Positions 34,666 to 44,302 are shown, numbered from the stretch's first letter. The stretch is DNA of 64,000 nt from Paenibacillus sp. JDR-2 (GCF_000023585.1 NC_012914.1:6981501-7045500); one strand, 5' to 3'. Numbers and translations: made by a program. Notes: generated by a model not told the origin, from the letters alone.

Positions 34666-35658
34666 TTAATTAAATTTGCTCTCGGGCACGTAGTAGACCT
34701 TCTGAGTGTCTTTCTTGTTTTTGGGATCCGTTACGATCGTAAAGTAAACATTGCCGTTTTTCGTCTGCACGCCTTCGATCTCGTGTTTCCCCACATTCGT
34801 AATCTTGACGAGGGATTTGTATGCCCCTGTTTTGGACATCAAGGCGACGCTTGGCGTTTGCCCTTCCGCCCCGCCCGACGTAAAGATCTTCGTGCTTCCT
34901 AGCATATCCATGCCCTGGAACGATCCGTTTGGTCTCACGATATTGCTGCCTGTTTGGGTGAAGCTGGCTACGCAGGCTTTTTTAGCTGCCGCGCTGTCCA
35001 TACGCACCTGTTCATTGCTGTCCAGCAGCCGGTTCAGAGCAGCCGTGTTATAGATCGACCAAGTAACGCTGCCTTGGGACGTTTGTACGCGAAAAATCGT
35101 ATAGTCGCTGTTCCCGCCGCCATCCACGCGATAGGTATCGCCTAGTCGCTTGCCGGTCTTGTTCGCATAGTTCAAGTAGGTGAACCGGCGAAGCCCCGTA
35201 TAATCATACTTCTTGCCCGCCGAGTATTTCAGCCGGGCTACTTGAAGCGACCAGTCGTACGAGGTTAATGCGTCCGCTTTTGAACTGAAATAGAAGTAAT
35301 CGACCTTGTTGTAGGTGTACATATCGAGCGTTTGGCCGTGGCCGGAATTGGTAATCGTCATTTCGTCCACGTAGGTAGCGGTGCGTCCATTCATCAGTAA
35401 TCTGGATAAATAGACCGTTCCTCCCGAGCGCTGGGTGACGTAAAGATACTTGGATGCGATATAGGCCTTCTGGACGGCCAGATTGTGCTTGAGACCTTTC
35501 AGACTATACGCCAAGGTAGCCGACGCGTTTACGGTTTTCCCCGGACTGGCCGCAAAGGCGGGCACAACGGTTGCGCCAAATAGAAGAAAGACAAGAAAGA
35601 CGGAAATAAACATTTTAAATGGCCTGTTTACAAGACTAAGCTTCTGATTGCGAATCAT
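34666..35658 (-). CDS. Secreted helveticin-J-like protein (class III bacteriocin family)
   Basis: 330 residues. A Sec signal (about 1-36, ending AFAA) leads a beta-rich domain whose landmarks follow helveticin J in order: KYLYVTQR, SGHGQTLDMY, WSLQVARLKY, RRFTYLNYA, SDYTIFRVQT, WSIYNTAALNRLLD, GMDMLGSTKIFTSGG, GKHEIEGVQTKNGNVYFTIV. Helveticin J of lactobacilli is a heat-labile antibacterial protein of similar length. The match was made by eye from remembered sequence, so antibacterial activity is a hypothesis; an adhesive or lectin-like role is possible. No immunity gene is evident next to it. GAGGAGGG precedes the ATG. Confidence 0.72.
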   Translation of the reverse strand: MIRNQKLSLVNRPFKMFISVFLVFLLFGATVVPAFAASPGKTVNASATLAYSLKGLKHNLAVQKAYIASKYLYVTQRSGGTVYLSRLLMNGRTATYVDEMTITNSGHGQTLDMYTYNKVDYFYFSSKADALTSYDWSLQVARLKYSAGKKYDYTGLRRFTYLNYANKTGKRLGDTYRVDGGGNSDYTIFRVQTSQGSVTWSIYNTAALNRLLDSNEQVRMDSAAAKKACVASFTQTGSNIVRPNGSFQGMDMLGSTKIFTSGGAEGQTPSVALMSKTGAYKSLVKITNVGKHEIEGVQTKNGNVYFTIVTDPKNKKDTQKVYYVPESKFN

Positions 35659-35750
35659 TTGAATCCCTCCTCAATAACGATTACACCCGATTATCAAGGA
35701 GATAAACATGGTTTTGAATAGTCGCGTCGACCTAAAATTTAGTTAAAATT

Positions 35751-37082
35751 TTATAATCTTACTCCTGTTTCATAACTTGAGTAGGCCATTTCATCACTCG
35801 CCGCGTGCAGCAGCTTCGTAATAGCAGGCACCGTTTCCGCTGCCAGCCTGCCCTGATGGAACACATATCGCGGGGCAGACCGGGTACGAATCAGCTCGGC
35901 TGCGTCATCGGCATCAAACAGCAGGAAGGAAGCCGGATCCCCAACCCTAGGCATTCCTTGCTCATAACCGTAGTCAACGACCCCCATTGCTTTTGCCCCG
36001 CCGTACGTAATCATGCCGGCTATATCGTTCAGATCCCGACGGCCGCACATATGGGCAAGATGGGCCGCCATATGCGCCGCATCGAGCGGATTTCCCGTTC
36101 CGAGCGGATAAAAAGGGGTGCGAATATCGTCATGCGCCAAAGCGACGTTAACCCCGGCCCGGTGGAAATCCTGAATCCGCGTAATGCCTCGCCCCTTTGG
36201 AGAAGCATCGTATCGCCCCTGCATAACGCTGTTAATCAGCGGGCAGGCCACAATGGAAAGACCGGACTGCTTCACCAGCCCAAGCAGCTTCTGAAAATAC
36301 GGCTCATTGTAATACGCCGCGGCATTGGCATGGGCGGCCGTCACCTTGGAGCCGAGCCCGGTCGTTAGGGTAAGCGAGGCGCATACCTCCAAATAACGCG
36401 AAGCTTCGTCGTCCGTCTCGTCGCAGAAGACATGAATAAAGGCGCTGTACCGCTCGGCAAGAGCAAAGGCTTTGCGGAGGCTTAATACCCCGTCCTCGCG
36501 GGTCCGCTCCAGATGCGGAACCGCGGATACGCCGTCAGCCCCAAGCCGCAGCGCTTCCTCCAGCCTGGCTTCATTTTCCGGGCAAGCGACAAGGCCGTCC
36601 TGCGGAAAAGCGATGACTTGCATATGCATCCTGTCTTTATATTTGTCCTTCAGCTCCAGTACCGCTCGCAGAGCCGTCAGCTTTGAGTCGCCTATATCAA
36701 CCATCGCGCGAAGATAAAGCACGCCGTAGCCGATAAACAGTTCCAACGTACGTTCCGCCCTCGCTAGAACGTCTTCGCGGGTCAGCTGCTTTTTGCGGGA
36801 GGTCCATACCGAGATGCCTTCCGCAAGCGTTCCGCTCTCATTCCAGACCGGGTCGCCTGCCGTTAAGGTCGTATCCAGATGTACATGCGGTTCAACAAAA
36901 GGAGGCATCAGCAGCCTTCCTTCCGCCTGAAAGACCCTCTTGGCGGCGGCCCCGGCCAGCTTGCCGACTGCCGTTATTTTGCCGCCCTTAATGCCCAGAT
37001 CCGTTAATTCTCCGCTGCCGGGCAGCCTAACCCCGGAAACAAGCAAATCCAATGGTATCGTCATCGTATCCCCGCCATTCAT
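35751..37082 (-). CDS. Cytosine-deaminase-like amidohydrolase (second copy)
   Basis: 443 residues of the metal-dependent amidohydrolase fold: metal ligands His66 and His68 in PHVHLDTT, HVFCDETDDE (about 221-230), TAAHANAAAYY (about 254) and Asp in LAHDDIRTPF (about 319), all as in CodA-type enzymes. It hydrolyses C-N bonds in cyclic or amino-substituted nitrogen compounds. Start overlaps the WrbA stop (ATGA); an ATG at 37064 with GGCGGGG before it is an alternative start. Last gene of the cluster. Exact substrate unknown. Confidence 0.9.
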   Translation of the reverse strand: MNGGDTMTIPLDLLVSGVRLPGSGELTDLGIKGGKITAVGKLAGAAAKRVFQAEGRLLMPPFVEPHVHLDTTLTAGDPVWNESGTLAEGISVWTSRKKQLTREDVLARAERTLELFIGYGVLYLRAMVDIGDSKLTALRAVLELKDKYKDRMHMQVIAFPQDGLVACPENEARLEEALRLGADGVSAVPHLERTREDGVLSLRKAFALAERYSAFIHVFCDETDDEASRYLEVCASLTLTTGLGSKVTAAHANAAAYYNEPYFQKLLGLVKQSGLSIVACPLINSVMQGRYDASPKGRGITRIQDFHRAGVNVALAHDDIRTPFYPLGTGNPLDAAHMAAHLAHMCGRRDLNDIAGMITYGGAKAMGVVDYGYEQGMPRVGDPASFLLFDADDAAELIRTRSAPRYVFHQGRLAAETVPAITKLLHAASDEMAYSSYETGVRL

Positions 37083-37774
37083 TTTATGCCTTTGGTTGCC
37101 GCGGCAAATCTCGCCACCCTCGCGCCTAGCCTGCCAGCCATCCGGAGCTCGCGCTCATCCGGCGTTCTTGAGCTGTCCGGTCCCGCCAGCGTCGAAGGGC
37201 CGTAAGGGGACCCGCCAATGGCGTCCGCGGTCAAATATTCCGGATTCTGCGAATACGGCAATCCGACGTACACCATTCCGAAATGCAGCAGCGGAATGAT
37301 AGACGTCAGGATCGTTGCTTCGTGACCCGTGTGAATAGATCCGGCGCTTGTCATAACGCCGCTTGGCTTCCCTTCCAGCTCTCCGCCGGCGCATAGGCTG
37401 CCCGACAGGTCGAGGAAGGATTTGACTTGCGCCGGCATGGAGCCATAGTAGGTCGGGAAGCCCCAGACAATGCCGTCCGCCCAGCGGAGATCGTCCGCCG
37501 TCGCTTCGCGTACCGACTGCTGAACAGCCTGAGCGGCTTCGTACTTCTCCCAGCGGGCCCCAACCCGGAACGTACCGGACAGCCGGCTGTCTTCCGCTGG
37601 CCGTCTGCGGTCCGGATGATCAAGCAGCGCGGTTACATTGTCCGGATGGCGGAACTCCGGAATACGGACAAGCCGTGCCGTATGCCCTTCGGTCTCAGCA
37701 CCTTGCGCGGCGGCTTCCGCCATCCGGTGAATATGTCCGTATGCGCTGAAGTAAATGACAAGCACGTTCGCCAT
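37079..37774 (-). CDS. WrbA-type flavodoxin-like NAD(P)H:quinone oxidoreductase
   Basis: 231 residues with the FMN-phosphate loop YFSAYGHIHRMAEAAAQG (8-25), GFPTYYGSMPAQVKSFLD (about 109-126) and SGVMTSAGSIHTGHE with the WrbA-specific GGSPYGPSTLAG near residue 190. It reduces quinones by two electrons using FMN. AAGGAGAG precedes the ATG, which lies just after a terminator-like hairpin. Translationally coupled to the amidohydrolase gene, so it may supply or relieve redox in the same pathway. Confidence 0.93.
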   Translation of the reverse strand: MANVLVIYFSAYGHIHRMAEAAAQGAETEGHTARLVRIPEFRHPDNVTALLDHPDRRRPAEDSRLSGTFRVGARWEKYEAAQAVQQSVREATADDLRWADGIVWGFPTYYGSMPAQVKSFLDLSGSLCAGGELEGKPSGVMTSAGSIHTGHEATILTSIIPLLHFGMVYVGLPYSQNPEYLTADAIGGSPYGPSTLAGPDSSRTPDERELRMAGRLGARVARFAAATKGIK

Positions 37775-37791
37775 GGCGATCTCTCCTTATA

Positions 37792-37829
37792 AAAACCGGA
37801 GCCGCGCATGCCGGCATGCAGCGGCTCCG
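37792..37829 (-). terminator. Terminator-like hairpin between ABC-binding-protein and WrbA genes
   Basis: CGGAGCCGC/GCGGCTCCG outer arms, GCATGC/GCATGC inner arms and TTTTTAT after it on the minus strand. It could split the cluster or reduce expression of the two last genes. Confidence 0.85.
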
Positions 37830-37841
37830 TTACTTAATTTG

Positions 37842-38846
37842 TCATTTTCCCTTGCCCGGCAAATATTCGTTCGTAAACACATCTTCAATTGGCTCGGCTT
37901 CCTTCAAGAGCCCCATGTCCACCAGCTGCGCCTGCAGGCCGGACCAAATGTCCTTGCTCATGTAGCCAACGCCGTTGGTTTCCGCATCGCCGCCGTACAC
38001 AAGCGGCTCCTGCGCTTTAGCGCCATACGCCATCGCTTCAAGCTTCAGATCCGGGTTTTTCTCCTGCATCACTTTGTTGATCTCTTCGGAATGATCCTTG
38101 TAGTAGTCCCAGCCTTTAATGGACGCCTCCACATAGGCTTTTACCGTATCCGGATGCTTCTTCAGGAAATCCTCGGTTGTATAAAGAACGTTGCCGTACT
38201 GCTTATAGCCAAGATCATAGTTCAGGAAGTAATCGACGTCGACGCCCTCCTGCTGCATGGAGAAAGGCTCGGATGTAATATAGATTTGCGTGGCCGCCTT
38301 CGGATCCGCTACGAAGTTAGCCAGCGAGCCGGTATACTTCATCTCCGTTACCTTATCAAGGCTGTAGGCTTTCTTTAAGTACTCCCAGAACACCACGCCG
38401 CTGCCGACAAAAATTTTGTTGCCGTTCAGCTCCGTAATGTCCTTGAACTGGCCCTTATGGAACATGATGCCCTGCGGGTTCTTCTGGAAGGTCGCCGCGA
38501 TCGCCACGAGCGGAATGCCGTTCTGACGCGCCAGCAGGATTTCGTCAGCCTGACCCATGCCGAACTCCGCTTTCCCGCCAGCTACAATCTGGGTGGAAGA
38601 GATGCCGGGGCCGCCGGATTGAATGGTCATGTCGAGACCCGCGTCCTTGTAAAAGCCTTTGTCCAGCGCGGCATATTGCCCGCCATGCTCCGGCTCCGCG
38701 AACCAGTTGGTCACCTGGCTGACCTTGGTCAGCTCCTTCGAATCCCCGGATGATTTGCTGTCGCCGCAAGCGGACAACGTAAGCGCTGCGGCAAGAAGCA
38801 CCGTCATTCCGCCTAATGTTTTCTTCGATCCCGTTTTTGTCAGCAT
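37842..38846 (-). CDS. NMT1/ThiY-like ABC substrate-binding lipoprotein
   Basis: 334 residues with lipobox LSAC (Cys27) and an NMT1/THI5-like fold (KVSQVTNWFAEPEHGGQYAAL near the start, GGPGISSTQIVAGGKAEFGMG at about 78-98, seen in parts). Relatives bind pyrimidine thiamin precursors, alkanesulfonates, taurine or related small molecules outside the cell. Works with the permease at 40306 and ATPase at 42547. The surrounding hydrolases suggest a nitrogen heterocycle as cargo. Confidence 0.92.
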   Translation of the reverse strand: MLTKTGSKKTLGGMTVLLAAALTLSACGDSKSSGDSKELTKVSQVTNWFAEPEHGGQYAALDKGFYKDAGLDMTIQSGGPGISSTQIVAGGKAEFGMGQADEILLARQNGIPLVAIAATFQKNPQGIMFHKGQFKDITELNGNKIFVGSGVVFWEYLKKAYSLDKVTEMKYTGSLANFVADPKAATQIYITSEPFSMQQEGVDVDYFLNYDLGYKQYGNVLYTTEDFLKKHPDTVKAYVEASIKGWDYYKDHSEEINKVMQEKNPDLKLEAMAYGAKAQEPLVYGGDAETNGVGYMSKDIWSGLQAQLVDMGLLKEAEPIEDVFTNEYLPGKGK

Positions 38847-38967
38847 GTTTCTCTTCCCCCTAAAATGGATTGATTTTCACTCCGAAAGCATAAGCCTATC
38901 CTCTTCTTCTCTATATGCGCATCCCTCTGGCAGCGGATAAACACCAGACTTTATGTCTACTTTGGAT

Positions 38968-40293
38968 CTATGCAGGCGATCCCGACAGACTCGGCTCTAT
39001 GCCGAACCGACTAAGCAAGGAGGCAAACGTCCACTTCGACTTGTTAAATACCCACCGCGATGACGGAAGCTCCTGGAACAGCTCTTCCTCCGAGCAGGCA
39101 TCCACGACAACAAAGCTTGCCGGATTACCCGGAGCGATTCCGTATTGCGCAAGACCGGCAAGCTTGGCAGGATTGGTTGTCAACATGCGAAGCACGGTGA
39201 CGATATCTTCCTCCTTCGCCAAGTGAGCCGCATAGGCGGTCATCAGCCCAATCTGCAGCAGATCCCCTCTGCCAAACGGGTGGAAAGGATCTTGAATATT
39301 GTCCGAAGCCGCGGCAACGGTAACTCCCGCTTCCTCAAGCTCCCTGACGCGGGTGACGCCGCGCCGTACGTTGCCTCGGTCACCGCGTCCCTGCAGGTAG
39401 AGATTAACGGCGGGCAAGGTAACCACCGCTATGCCCGCATCCGCCATTTTCGCAATCAGCCGTTCCGCTTCGTTATGCTCCATCGCGGACAAGGAGCAGA
39501 GATGGCCGGCCGTTGCCCGGCCGCCGTATCCGCCTGCTTTCACATAATCGCAGTAAATATCGATCGTTTTCGTGTCCGGATTATCCGATTCATCGGTATG
39601 AAGATCGATCGGCTTATCAAACATCTGAGCCAGCCGGAACGCCCAACCCACATTGGTCTCGGGATTAGGCGACAGATGCGGCGCCCCGCCGATTCCGTCT
39701 ATACCCATGCGAAGCGTCTCGGAAGCAAACTCCGTCAGCTCCCGTTCATAGGCAGGGTCGTAGAAGAACATCGGGAAATACTGAATGTCTACGATTCCGC
39801 TGACCTTCTCCCGGGCCTCCAGCGCCGCTTCGATCGTCCGCATCGCCATCTCGCGGCCAAGATGAACCGGCACGTCGAGATGGCTGCGAAGCACCGCCGA
39901 GCCAAAGGAAGCAGAGCTGAGCGCGGCTTTCACAATGCGGTCACGGATCATTTCTTTCGTGAAGGCCGGCGATGCCGCCCGGTAATTCTCGATGGCCTCC
40001 AGCAGCGTGCCGGACCGGTTGCGTACCCAAGGCAGGGAATATGCCTTGTCGAGATGCATATGGGCATCCACAAAGCCCGGAAGCATCACTTTGCCTTCGA
40101 GATCAAGCAATGTGGCTGCCTTTAATTCGTCGAACGACAGCGCATGAATCGGCAGATGAGCGGAGGAGGCAATCACTCCGTCCTGGCGTTCAACCGCCGT
40201 CCAGCATCCTTCCCGCACTTTGACCGTGTACAGGTCATTGCTTTGCTGCAACGGCAGCTTTACGTTAATAGCTTCCAGCGTTTCTGTGCGCAA
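38968..40293 (-). CDS. Cytosine-deaminase-like amidohydrolase (first copy)
   Basis: 441 residues starting at a TTG preceded by AGAGGTG. Amidohydrolase landmarks: His78 and His80 in FVDAHMHLDKA, DLHTDESDNPDT (about 231-242), ATAGHLCSLS (about 260), AASDNIQDPFHPFGRGD (about 312-328). The HLDKA form groups it with the cytosine deaminase/AtzC-like branch acting on amino- or amide-bearing rings. It differs clearly from the second amidohydrolase in the cluster, so the two likely act on successive intermediates. 12 bases after the permease gene. Confidence 0.9.
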   Translation of the reverse strand: MRTETLEAINVKLPLQQSNDLYTVKVREGCWTAVERQDGVIASSAHLPIHALSFDELKAATLLDLEGKVMLPGFVDAHMHLDKAYSLPWVRNRSGTLLEAIENYRAASPAFTKEMIRDRIVKAALSSASFGSAVLRSHLDVPVHLGREMAMRTIEAALEAREKVSGIVDIQYFPMFFYDPAYERELTEFASETLRMGIDGIGGAPHLSPNPETNVGWAFRLAQMFDKPIDLHTDESDNPDTKTIDIYCDYVKAGGYGGRATAGHLCSLSAMEHNEAERLIAKMADAGIAVVTLPAVNLYLQGRGDRGNVRRGVTRVRELEEAGVTVAAASDNIQDPFHPFGRGDLLQIGLMTAYAAHLAKEEDIVTVLRMLTTNPAKLAGLAQYGIAPGNPASFVVVDACSEEELFQELPSSRWVFNKSKWTFASLLSRFGIEPSLSGSPA

Positions 40294-40305
40294 GAGAATT
40301 CACCT

Positions 40306-41175
40306 CTAACCTTCGGAAGATTTCATCTCGGATTCATGCCAGGAGCTTAACATCCACTTGGAGAAGGCGTTCACGAGCAGGAAGAACGCAATGCCGAGCA
40401 AGGATGCGGATAAACCGCAGGCGAACAAATAAGCAGTCTGCAGGCGGGACGACGCAACGGTTATGGCATAACCCAATCCGCCGTTGCCCCCGCCGATGCC
40501 GGCAATATACTCGCCGACAATCGCGCCGATTACGGCAAGCGTGCAAGAGATTTTGAGTCCCGCCACGATATAAGGAAGCGCGGCCGGGATACGAAGCCGG
40601 AACATGGTCTGCAGGGGAGAAGCATTGTAGAGATAGAAGAGATTCTTCATGTTGTGGTCGGTTGAATTCAGGCCGATAAGGGTGTTGGACAGCATTGGGA
40701 AAAATCCGATCAGGAAAGCAATAATGATGATGGCATTCATGCCTGCTCCAAACCAGATGACGATAATCGGGGCGATGGCAACGATCGGAATCGTCTGCAT
40801 GATGATGGCGTAAGGGTAGATGCTTCGTTCAATCAGCTTGGAGCTGGCAAGCAGAATGGCAAAACCAATCCCCAGAAGAATACTGAGCAGGAATCCCAGC
40901 ACTGCCTCGGTAATGGTGGTATACACGGATACCCACAAATTCGAGGCATTCTCGGAGGCGGCCAGTACAATATCCGAAGGCTTAGGAAGCAAATACGGCT
41001 TCAGGCCGGATAACCGGCAGAACAGCTCCCATGCGCCGATAAACAGAATAAAGGCGATAGACGGCGGACCTATTCTTTTCCATACTTTTTTCAGTGACGA
41101 GGTACGCAGCTTGGTTGTTGTGCCCGCATTCGTTCCAAACGATAAATCCGGGCTGGTGATTGTCTCCTCACGCAT
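40306..41175 (-). CDS. ABC transporter permease (SsuC/TauC/ThiX type)
   Basis: 289 residues with about six membrane segments and an EAA-type loop (STDHNMKNLFYLYNASPLQTM region followed by RIPAALPYIVAGLKISCTLA). Forms the homodimeric channel for the NMT1-type importer. Follows the FAD-oxidase gene by three bases. Confidence 0.94.
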   Translation of the reverse strand: MREETITSPDLSFGTNAGTTTKLRTSSLKKVWKRIGPPSIAFILFIGAWELFCRLSGLKPYLLPKPSDIVLAASENASNLWVSVYTTITEAVLGFLLSILLGIGFAILLASSKLIERSIYPYAIIMQTIPIVAIAPIIVIWFGAGMNAIIIIAFLIGFFPMLSNTLIGLNSTDHNMKNLFYLYNASPLQTMFRLRIPAALPYIVAGLKISCTLAVIGAIVGEYIAGIGGGNGGLGYAITVASSRLQTAYLFACGLSASLLGIAFFLLVNAFSKWMLSSWHESEMKSSEG

Positions 41176-41178
41176 CGC

Positions 41179-42531
41179 TTATCCCTCCTGATTCGAAATA
41201 CTCTCAACCGGCGTTTGCAGCTTGCCCGGGTTCAACAGTCCGCGGGGGTCGTTGGCACGCTTGGCGTTCACCATCGCATCCCACTCTCCGCGTCCTCCCA
41301 TCTCCAGGATCCAGGTATGGGGGTCATTAATCCGAACGCCAATGGACCGGAAGAAGGCAATAACCTCGTACAGACGTTCATGCGTCGTATATCGGACAAT
41401 CGGCAGCGCCGCGGGAACAACAACGCCCGCCGTGCGTATAAATTCGAGATGCATCAGCACTTCGTCGCCGAACTGCTCTTTAATAAGCGTTATCTGATCG
41501 AGGAACCGCTCCTTGTCAAAGCCCGCCTGCAAATAGGTCAGCGTCGGGTCGGTCTTAAGCGCCCATAACGTCGTATGGTTCCAAGTAAAATCGGACAGCC
41601 CGATTACTTTACGGTACTGTTCAGGGGAGATGGTGTAGCCGACTCGGCCGCCAAATGCGCCGGCATGCGCCGCAAGCCGCTCTTCGCTGCCATGCTCCGT
41701 TTCGAGTAGACAAGCGCTGCAGCCGGCTTCGAGTTTTGAAGCGATTGGCTTGAAAAAGGTTGGAATCGGCCATTCGACCGGAGCAACCAGCCGTTTGCGA
41801 ATGGAATCATCCATCGCAACCGCATGGGAGAACCGTGCGGCCGATGCAAAATCATCGAACTGCGTAACCGTCTGCGTCCATTCCACCTTTGCCGCAATCG
41901 GAATCACGACTTCAACAAGCACGCCTGTCGTTCCGTAATTATGGATATAAGCAATCAAATCGTCTCCCTTGACGGTCAGCCTGCGCGGCGTTTCTTCCAC
42001 CGTCAGGATAACCGCCTCCAGCACGTTGCCGTCCCACAGGTTGCCCCAGGTAATGGAGCCAATCCCGCCCGAGCCGCCGCTTACGAAGCCGCCGACCGTT
42101 GCTTTCACGTAAGTGCTCGGGTAAATCCGGAGCTCTTTCCCCTCGGAACGGAGAAGCTTCTCGAGCCCGCCAAGCCGAACTCCGGCCTGCACGCGCGCAT
42201 AAGTATCGGTTACTTCAATGACCTTGTCGAGCTTGCTCAGATCAAGAACAATGCCGCCTTCGAGCGGAACCGCCTGACCGTAGTTGCCGGTACCCGCGCC
42301 GCGGGTTGTCACCGGAACCCGGTGTTTCCATGCGTAAGCGAGCACGCTCGCCGTCTCCTCCACGGAATGCGGAATGGCAACCGCCTCCGCCCTTTTATCC
42401 TGAAGCAGCGGGACGAGTACGGGGGAATACCAGTAGTAGTCTTTGGACAATTTCTCTACCTGGCCGGGATCCGACAGCAGCCTCTCTTCTCCGACCGCTG
42501 CCTGCATTTCAACTATCCAATCCTTTAACAT
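41179..42531 (-). CDS. FAD-binding (PCMH-type) oxidoreductase, GlcD-like
   Basis: 450 residues with an N-terminal PCMH-type FAD domain (about 35-215: VPVTTRGAGTGNYGQAVPLEGG, seen in parts, and VGGFVSGGSGGIGSITWG) and a substrate domain (about 225-450). Members of this vanillyl-alcohol-oxidase/GlcD superfamily oxidise hydroxy acids, alcohols or amines using FAD. No signal peptide. It sits within an ABC importer/amidohydrolase operon, so it probably oxidises the imported compound or a product of it. GAGGAGG precedes the ATG. Confidence 0.9.
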   Translation of the reverse strand: MLKDWIVEMQAAVGEERLLSDPGQVEKLSKDYYWYSPVLVPLLQDKRAEAVAIPHSVEETASVLAYAWKHRVPVTTRGAGTGNYGQAVPLEGGIVLDLSKLDKVIEVTDTYARVQAGVRLGGLEKLLRSEGKELRIYPSTYVKATVGGFVSGGSGGIGSITWGNLWDGNVLEAVILTVEETPRRLTVKGDDLIAYIHNYGTTGVLVEVVIPIAAKVEWTQTVTQFDDFASAARFSHAVAMDDSIRKRLVAPVEWPIPTFFKPIASKLEAGCSACLLETEHGSEERLAAHAGAFGGRVGYTISPEQYRKVIGLSDFTWNHTTLWALKTDPTLTYLQAGFDKERFLDQITLIKEQFGDEVLMHLEFIRTAGVVVPAALPIVRYTTHERLYEVIAFFRSIGVRINDPHTWILEMGGRGEWDAMVNAKRANDPRGLLNPGKLQTPVESISNQEG

Positions 42532-42546
42532 TGCTTCTCCTCCTCT

Positions 42547-43320
42547 CTAATGCTTAAGAGCCTGCGACACGGAGCGGACAATTTGCCCGAATTCCGGCGT
42601 TGTACGGAATGACTCGTCGCGCGGGAACGGCACCGGTACGTCAATTAAATCGGACACCTTGCCCGGACGAGGGGTCATGACGGCGATGCGGGTCGACAGA
42701 AACACAGCTTCAAATACGTTATGGGTAACAAACAGCACGGTCATTTCCGGATCCTGCCGCCATAGTTCGAGCAGCTCGATCTGCAGCGTCTGGCGCGTAA
42801 TTTCGTCAAGCGCTCCAAAAGGTTCATCCATCAGCAGCAGCTTAGGCCTTGCCACCAAGGCACGGGCAATCGATGCCCGCATCTTCATCCCGCCGGACAG
42901 CTCGCGCGGCATGGAACGCATATGGTCCTTCAGGCCAACCATCTCCAGCACGCGTTCTGCCTCCCGCTGTCTTTCCTTTCGCGGTACTCCGCGTAGCGCC
43001 AGCGGCAGCGTCACGTTATCAATGACAGAGTTCCAAGGCAGCAGCGTATGATCCTGAAAAACAAAAGCCGTATCGGACCGCTTGCGGGCAACGCTTGCCG
43101 ATGCCCCCATAACCTGCAGAGTACCGCTGCTCGGATTGGACAACCCGGTAATCATCTTGAAGATCGTCGATTTCCCGCAGCCGGACGGCCCGACGAAACA
43201 AAGGAATTCCCCCTCGTGGATCGTCAGATCAACCTCTTTCACCGCTACCGTTCCGTTCGGATATACCTTGGACAGCCGCTCCATCCTTACCCATTCCTTG
43301 GCTCCAGTCATCGTTGTCAT
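42547..43320 (-). CDS. ABC transporter ATP-binding protein (SsuB/TauB/ThiZ type)
   Basis: 257 residues with Walker A GPSGCGKST (about 44-52), signature LSGGMKMR (about 141-148), Walker B LLLMDEPFGALDE (about 161-173) and the H-loop VTHNVFEA. Energises the importer formed with the permease and NMT1-like lipoprotein. GGAGGAGG precedes the ATG; 13-base gap after the creatininase-family gene. Confidence 0.95.
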   Translation of the reverse strand: MTTMTGAKEWVRMERLSKVYPNGTVAVKEVDLTIHEGEFLCFVGPSGCGKSTIFKMITGLSNPSSGTLQVMGASASVARKRSDTAFVFQDHTLLPWNSVIDNVTLPLALRGVPRKERQREAERVLEMVGLKDHMRSMPRELSGGMKMRASIARALVARPKLLLMDEPFGALDEITRQTLQIELLELWRQDPEMTVLFVTHNVFEAVFLSTRIAVMTPRPGKVSDLIDVPVPFPRDESFRTTPEFGQIVRSVSQALKH

Positions 43321-43333
43321 GATGATCCTCCTC

Positions 43334-44140
43334 CTATCCGTTCTTCAGTGATGCCATGCCAAACGAAGCAATGTGCAGCAGAGCTTCCGCCAGAAGCGGT
43401 CCGGCAGTCTCCAGCATCGCCGTCCCTCTATCTGCCGTGGCTTTGGTGGCGTCTCCCGCCACTCCGCTGCCCGAAATATCGTCCATCACCCAGGCAAAGG
43501 ACCTCGACCGGAATGAAAAATAGCGGGAATCCGGGAACCTCGGCATCTCGCGGGGCGCAAGCTCCGCGTGAACCCAGCCCGGACATGTCGCCATAACAAG
43601 AGACGTCTCCACATCGCCGGCATGAATGCCGCAAGCTTTTTCCGCTTCATCCGTAAAGGAATCGCTGTAGCCGACAGCCCCGGGATCAAGCCGGTAGACC
43701 TCAAGCCCCGTCGCTATCCGGATTTCCCTCGCCATCATCCCCAGCAGATCCGCATTGCCGCCATGCGTATTAAAAAGCAGCAGCTTGCGGAAGCCGCTTC
43801 GGGCAAGGGAAGAAGAGATATCCTCCAGTACCGCCATTAATGTCTTGGCCGACAGGGTGATGGTCCCCGGATGGCCGGCATGCTCCGTGCTTTTTCCGTA
43901 ACTTACGGATGGCAGCAGCCAAATGGACGAATCTTCGGGCAAATGCTCGAAGGCCTTAGTCAGCATCGCCTCGCCAAGCAGCGTATCCGTAAAGACCGGC
44001 ATATGCGGACCATGCTGCTCCACCGCGCCAATGGGCAGCACAAGCAGCACATCGTCTTTGTTCATGGCCGCAATCTCTTTAGTCGTCAATCTTGGCAGGA
44101 AACGGCGGTCATAAGCTTCTCCCTGATAACGAAAGAACAT
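43334..44140 (-). CDS. Creatininase-family amidohydrolase
   Basis: 268 residues with the metal site E41-x-H43-x-x-H46 and Asp52 in AVEQHGPHMPVFTD, THGGN (about 145-149) and the conserved GIHAGDVETS (about 181-190). The family opens cyclic amides or removes formyl groups (creatininase, FAPy deformylase, MftE relatives). First gene of the cluster, directly downstream of the divergent promoter. In this setting opening of an imported lactam or deformylation of a pyrimidine are both plausible. Confidence 0.92.
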   Translation of the reverse strand: MFFRYQGEAYDRRFLPRLTTKEIAAMNKDDVLLVLPIGAVEQHGPHMPVFTDTLLGEAMLTKAFEHLPEDSSIWLLPSVSYGKSTEHAGHPGTITLSAKTLMAVLEDISSSLARSGFRKLLLFNTHGGNADLLGMMAREIRIATGLEVYRLDPGAVGYSDSFTDEAEKACGIHAGDVETSLVMATCPGWVHAELAPREMPRFPDSRYFSFRSRSFAWVMDDISGSGVAGDATKATADRGTAMLETAGPLLAEALLHIASFGMASLKNG

Positions 44141-44302
44141 GAAACACTCACCTCTTTAATAAAATTTTAATGTTAGAATAGATAACAACGAATTGACGGA
44201 AATAATCGATTTCCATGAGGGTCTAGCAAATTTTCTGAATATTAAGTAAACTAAAGTCACACTTAAGTAACACGAATTAACCTCATATTCACCTTATATC
44301 AC

